DNA from: Saccopteryx bilineata
Taxonomy: Eukaryota; Chordata; Mammalia; Chiroptera; Emballonuridae
Assembly: GCF_036850765.1 (NCBI RefSeq)
Contig: NC_089494.1
Location: 230,906,779-230,970,778, forward strand
Length of the DNA stretch: 64,000 nt
Direction of reading: 5' to 3'
Shown here: piece after piece, positions 60,716-64,000 of the stretch
Layout: each line of letters begins with the position of its first letter
How positions within the stretch are numbered: the stretch's first letter is position 1
Made by a program: the position numbers and the translations under genes
The notes under the pieces: generated by a model
The model's input: only the letters and a program-made list of their open reading frames with translations
What the model was told of the DNA's origin: nothing
The model's database searches: none

Positions 60716-62186
60716 ATGGGCATTGTGGGTACTAGGAGTAGGTCCCCTAAAACACCCAGTGATTCCACAAACATGACCTGATTGACATGGTCAATCAGCT
60801 TCTTAAACATAAATCCCTTTTAGTATAGCTTTACATGGAATTGAGTGGCAAGTCTATAAACCACCTGTGACCTTGTCATTGTGTGATATTTAAGTAGATA
60901 GCAGCAAGTTGAGTGTAGAGGAAATTTATCATGCAGGACCATAGTCTAAGTGTTTTTTACTTTTTGAAATATCACCTAAAGTGATAAGTGGATGCTTGGA
61001 AAATTCTAAGTAGAACTCAGCTGAAGCAAACTCATAAAGTGTTACTTTCTTTCCCACAGAAGCTTTGTAGTTTTCTGGCAGACATGTAGCTTGGGCACAG
61101 GGAATTTATTTCCTACCAATTTCCAAGAAGCTGCTGGTTAAATGACTGCTGGGTGAGAAGAAAACCATAGAGTCCAATGTGTGGGTGGAGTGTTTTCTGG
61201 AAATGTGCTTTTCTGGGGTGAGGAAGAATAATAGTCTTCTTGAGAAAGTGTTACATCCTGATGGAAGAAGAAATGTTTTTAAAGTTCTTCCATGAGACCG
61301 TTGGGTATAAACAAAGCAAGGTAGGTCTACCAGTTGTCCTGAGAACATATCCACATGATCAGTAACAGCAAGCTAGCTCTGGCAAGACTTTAGATATTTG
61401 TTAGCAAATGAAATCTCAAAATGTCAGTTGAGTTAATGAATAATTTATGAAATTAAATGAAAACTTCTCAGTGGTGTAGAGAAATGTGCCATTACTAACT
61501 GAAATGGAACTATGCGAAGTCCTGAATTAATTAGATTTTTTTTAAAACTCTTACATTTCATTTTGTGGTAAAAAAAAAAAAAAGTTTGTCATTAAAAAAT
61601 TGTTTCACATCCTGATTTATAAAATTAAAGATGGTTTCCATGTGTTCTCCAGAAATAGTATCAGGGTGTTTCAGAATTCTGGATAAGTTCTATCTTCTCA
61701 TTTTAGTGTGTATGTGGGGGGTGGGGGGGATTATACATTTTTAACATGTGTCTTATGATCACATAATTTAAGAAGCAAATTTGAGTGGAATCCTTTTGCT
61801 TCTTTGTGTGGTACTGCCTTTAGGTCCAGAGCAGAGGGGCCTCTTCCTGGATCCCCAGATTTGGGATGGGTCTATAGCTGTGGCCCAGTTTTCTCAGGCT
61901 GTCAAATGAAGACATTGGATTAGATCGTCACTTAAATTTCCTTCTCTATACATGAGTGTGTGGCTACTATAGAAGCATTTGGGTCTGACTGCATTCCCTG
62001 CACAGAGTCTCTTAGTATACAGTGACTTTGATGCTTAATCACTGGCAAAATACTGTTTGCTCTCTACCCAATAAGTTTATTAAAATCTGTCTCTTGATAT
62101 AATATGGGAAAAGATGTTACATCAAATGAATTACCAATTGCTAAACAAAATTTGAGCAGCTTTTAAGTTCTAGATATCTTTTTAAA

Positions 62187-62351
62187 ATATTCATTTGTTG
62201 ATTTGGGAGAGAGACATAAACATTGATTTTTTGTTCCACTTATTTATTCATTCACTGGTTGCTTCTTGTATGTGCCCTGGTCAGAGATTGAACCTGCAAC
62301 GTTGGTATACCAGGATGACACTCTAACCAACTGAGCTACATGGCCAGGGCT
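62187..62351 (-). mobile_element. VES-type SINE
   Basis: Contains the minus-strand head GCCCTGGCCATGTAGCTCAG and the AAACATTGATTTTTTG body typical of VES. Approximate duplication ATATCTTTTTAAA / ATACCTTTAAATA. Confidence 0.8.
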
Positions 62352-62512
62352 CAAATACCTTTAAATAGTATGATTTATATATTGTACATATAATAAAAAT
62401 TTTAAACTGCAGGCACATATTCTTGATAAGCATGTAAATTGCATTATTCTTTCAAGAGAAAATTCATACTGTTAATTAAAAATTTATATTTTTATTCATA
62501 CAACACAATTTT

Positions 62513-64000
62513 ATGTTTAAGACTCTCAACAAAATGGGTATAGAAGGAAAATATCTCAACATGATAAAGGCCATATATGATAAACCATCAGCCAACATCC
62601 TATTAAACGGCATAAAACTGAGGACTTTCTACCTTAAATCAGGAACAAGACAGGGTTGTCCACTCTCTTCACTCTTATTCAACGTGGTGCTAGAAGTTCT
62701 GGCCAGAGCAATCAGACAAGACAAAGAAATAAAAGGCATCCATATCGGAAAAGAAGAAGTAAAGCTATCACTTTTTGCTGATGATATGATCCTATACATC
62801 GAAAACCCGAAGGACTCCACAAAAAGATTATTAGAAACAATAAACCAATACAGTAAGGTCGCAGGATACAAAATTAACATACAAAAGTCCATAGCCTTTC
62901 TATATGCCAACAATGAAATATTAGAAAACGAACTCAAAAAAATAATCCCCTTCACGATTGCAACAAAAAAAATAAAATACCTAGGAATAAACATAACAAA
63001 GAACGTAAAGGACCTATATAATGAAAATTACAAAGCATTGTTAAGGGAAATCGAAAAAGATACAATGAGATGGAAAAATATTCCTTGTTCTTGGATAGGA
63101 AGAATAAATATAATCAAAATGGCCATATTACCCAAAGCAATATACAAATTTAATGCAATTCCCATCAAAATCCCTATGAGATTTTTTAAAGAAATGGAAC
63201 AAAAAATCATCAGATTTATATGGAACTATAAAAAACCCCGAATAGCCAAAACAATCCTAAGGAAAAAGAATGAAGCTGGGGGCATTACAATACCTGACTT
63301 TAAACTATATTATAGGGCCACGATAATCAAAACAGCATGGTATTGGCAGAAAAATAGACACTCAGACCAATGGAACAGAATAGAAAGCCCAGAAATAAAA
63401 CCACATATATATGGTCAAATAATCTTTGATAAAGGGGCCAACAACACACAATGGAGAAAAGAAAGCCTCTTCAACAAATGGTGTTGGGAAAACTGGAAAG
63501 CCACATGCAAAAGAATGAAACTCGACTACAGCCTGTCCCCGTGTACTAAAATTAATTCAAAATGGATCAAAGACCTAAATATAAGACCTGAAACAATAAA
63601 GTACATAGAAGAAGACATAGGTACTAAAATCATGGACCTGGGTTTTAAAGAACATTTTATGAACTTGACTCCAATGGCAAGAGAAGTGAAGGCAAAGATA
63701 AATGAATGGGACTACATCAGAATTAAAAGTTTTTGCTCAGCAAGAGAAACTGATATCAAAATAAACAGACAGCCAACTATATGGGAACTGATATTTTCAA
63801 ACGACAGCTCAGATAAGGGCCTAATATCCAAAATTTACAAAGAACTCATAAAACTCAACAACAAACAAACAAACAATCCAATAAAAAAATGGGAAGAGGA
63901 CATGAACAGACACTTCTCCCAGGAAGAGATACAAATGGCCAACAGATATATGAAAAGATGCTCAGCTTCATTAGTTATTAGAGAAATGCAAATCAAAACT
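62513..64000 (+). mobile_element. L1 retrotransposon with open ORF2 (partial)
   Basis: From ATG at 62513 to the window end, 496 codons are open. The protein is L1 ORF2: [20 protein letters not shown], then [20 protein letters not shown] with the F-A-D-D reverse-transcriptase site, then [19 protein letters not shown]. It lacks the endonuclease and the first part of the RT upstream, so the 5' end is truncated at about 62513. Poly-A and duplication lie beyond the window. Confidence 0.93.

Larger units (their letters stand above)
1..64000 (+). other. CORIN: CORIN gene, central part (introns and 11 exons)
   Basis: Eleven exons on the + strand translate, in order, to five LDLR-A modules, one frizzled cysteine-rich domain, three more LDLR-A modules and the start of an SRCR domain. 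That order is specific to corin, the type II membrane serine protease that cleaves pro-ANP in heart muscle. The residues agree closely with human corin as I remember it. All exon phases are compatible: phase 1 everywhere, except phase 2 between the two frizzled-2 exons and after the SRCR exon. The N-terminal exons and the protease exons are not in the window. No promoter, start codon, stop codon or polyadenylation site of the gene is present here. Confidence 0.97.
54130..64000 (+). other. CORIN: CORIN intron after the first SRCR exon (5' part)
   Basis: More than 9.8 kb of intron continue to the window end without another exon. It contains a coding-looking stretch at 54130-54346, a SINE with an AT tail (55410), an L1 3' UTR piece, a minus-strand L1 (58145-60330) with a nested SINE, a VES-type SINE (62187) and a plus-strand L1 with open ORF2. 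56050-58140 and 60720-62180 look unique. Confidence 0.85.

Noticed and set aside
1..64000. CRISPR arrays, operons, bacterial terminators or origins
   Set aside because: None seen; the window is mammalian intronic DNA with SINEs, LINEs and a spliced gene.

Overview
This is intronic-rich nuclear DNA of a placental mammal, almost certainly a bat. Many copies of two tRNA-related SINE types of the kind found in bats, VES-type SINEs, and DNA transposons (hAT, mariner) with short intact target-site duplications all point to Chiroptera. The species cannot be named from the sequence. Old mammalian repeats (MIR, L2, MER5A, MER20, MLT1) fill in the background.

One gene spans the whole window on the + strand: CORIN, the cardiac type II transmembrane serine protease that converts pro-atrial natriuretic peptide to ANP. 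Eleven consecutive exons are present (1399 nt of coding sequence, about 466 codons), all with AG/GT borders and compatible phases and no internal stop. In order they encode LDLR class A repeats 1-5 (11901, 22262, 23860, 25527, 29740), the second frizzled domain in two exons (38168, 41925), LDLR repeats 6-8 (43113, 50894, 52794) and the first part of the SRCR domain (54000). The cytoplasmic/transmembrane segment and frizzled-1 lie upstream of the window. The rest of SRCR and the trypsin-like domain lie downstream, beyond an intron of more than 9.8 kb.

Layout: 1-11900 is intron with SINEs and a long L2. 12015-22261 is intron with an MLT1 LTR, MER20, SINEs and a nested L1M/mariner/SINE stack. 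22262-25643 is a compact cluster of LDLR2-4 with two short hAT elements and a young L1 tail. 25644-41924 has large introns around LDLR5 and frizzled-2, with a complete 835-bp hAT, a tiny retrocopy with a 16-bp duplication, MIRs and L2s. 42071-53999 covers LDLR6-8. 54130-64000 is intron with two L1s; the last (62513 to the window end) keeps an uninterrupted reverse-transcriptase frame.

Main points for follow-up: a probable loss of the autocleavage arginine in LDLR5, a weak splice donor after the second frizzled-2 exon, a SINE family carrying a CTCF-like core in most copies, the small retrocopy at 28430, a mariner with an arthropod-type helix-turn-helix fragment, and two coding-looking stretches not explained by CORIN (54130-54346, 9500-9990). 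I found no clearly new biological system; the strongest novelty is in the mobile elements.
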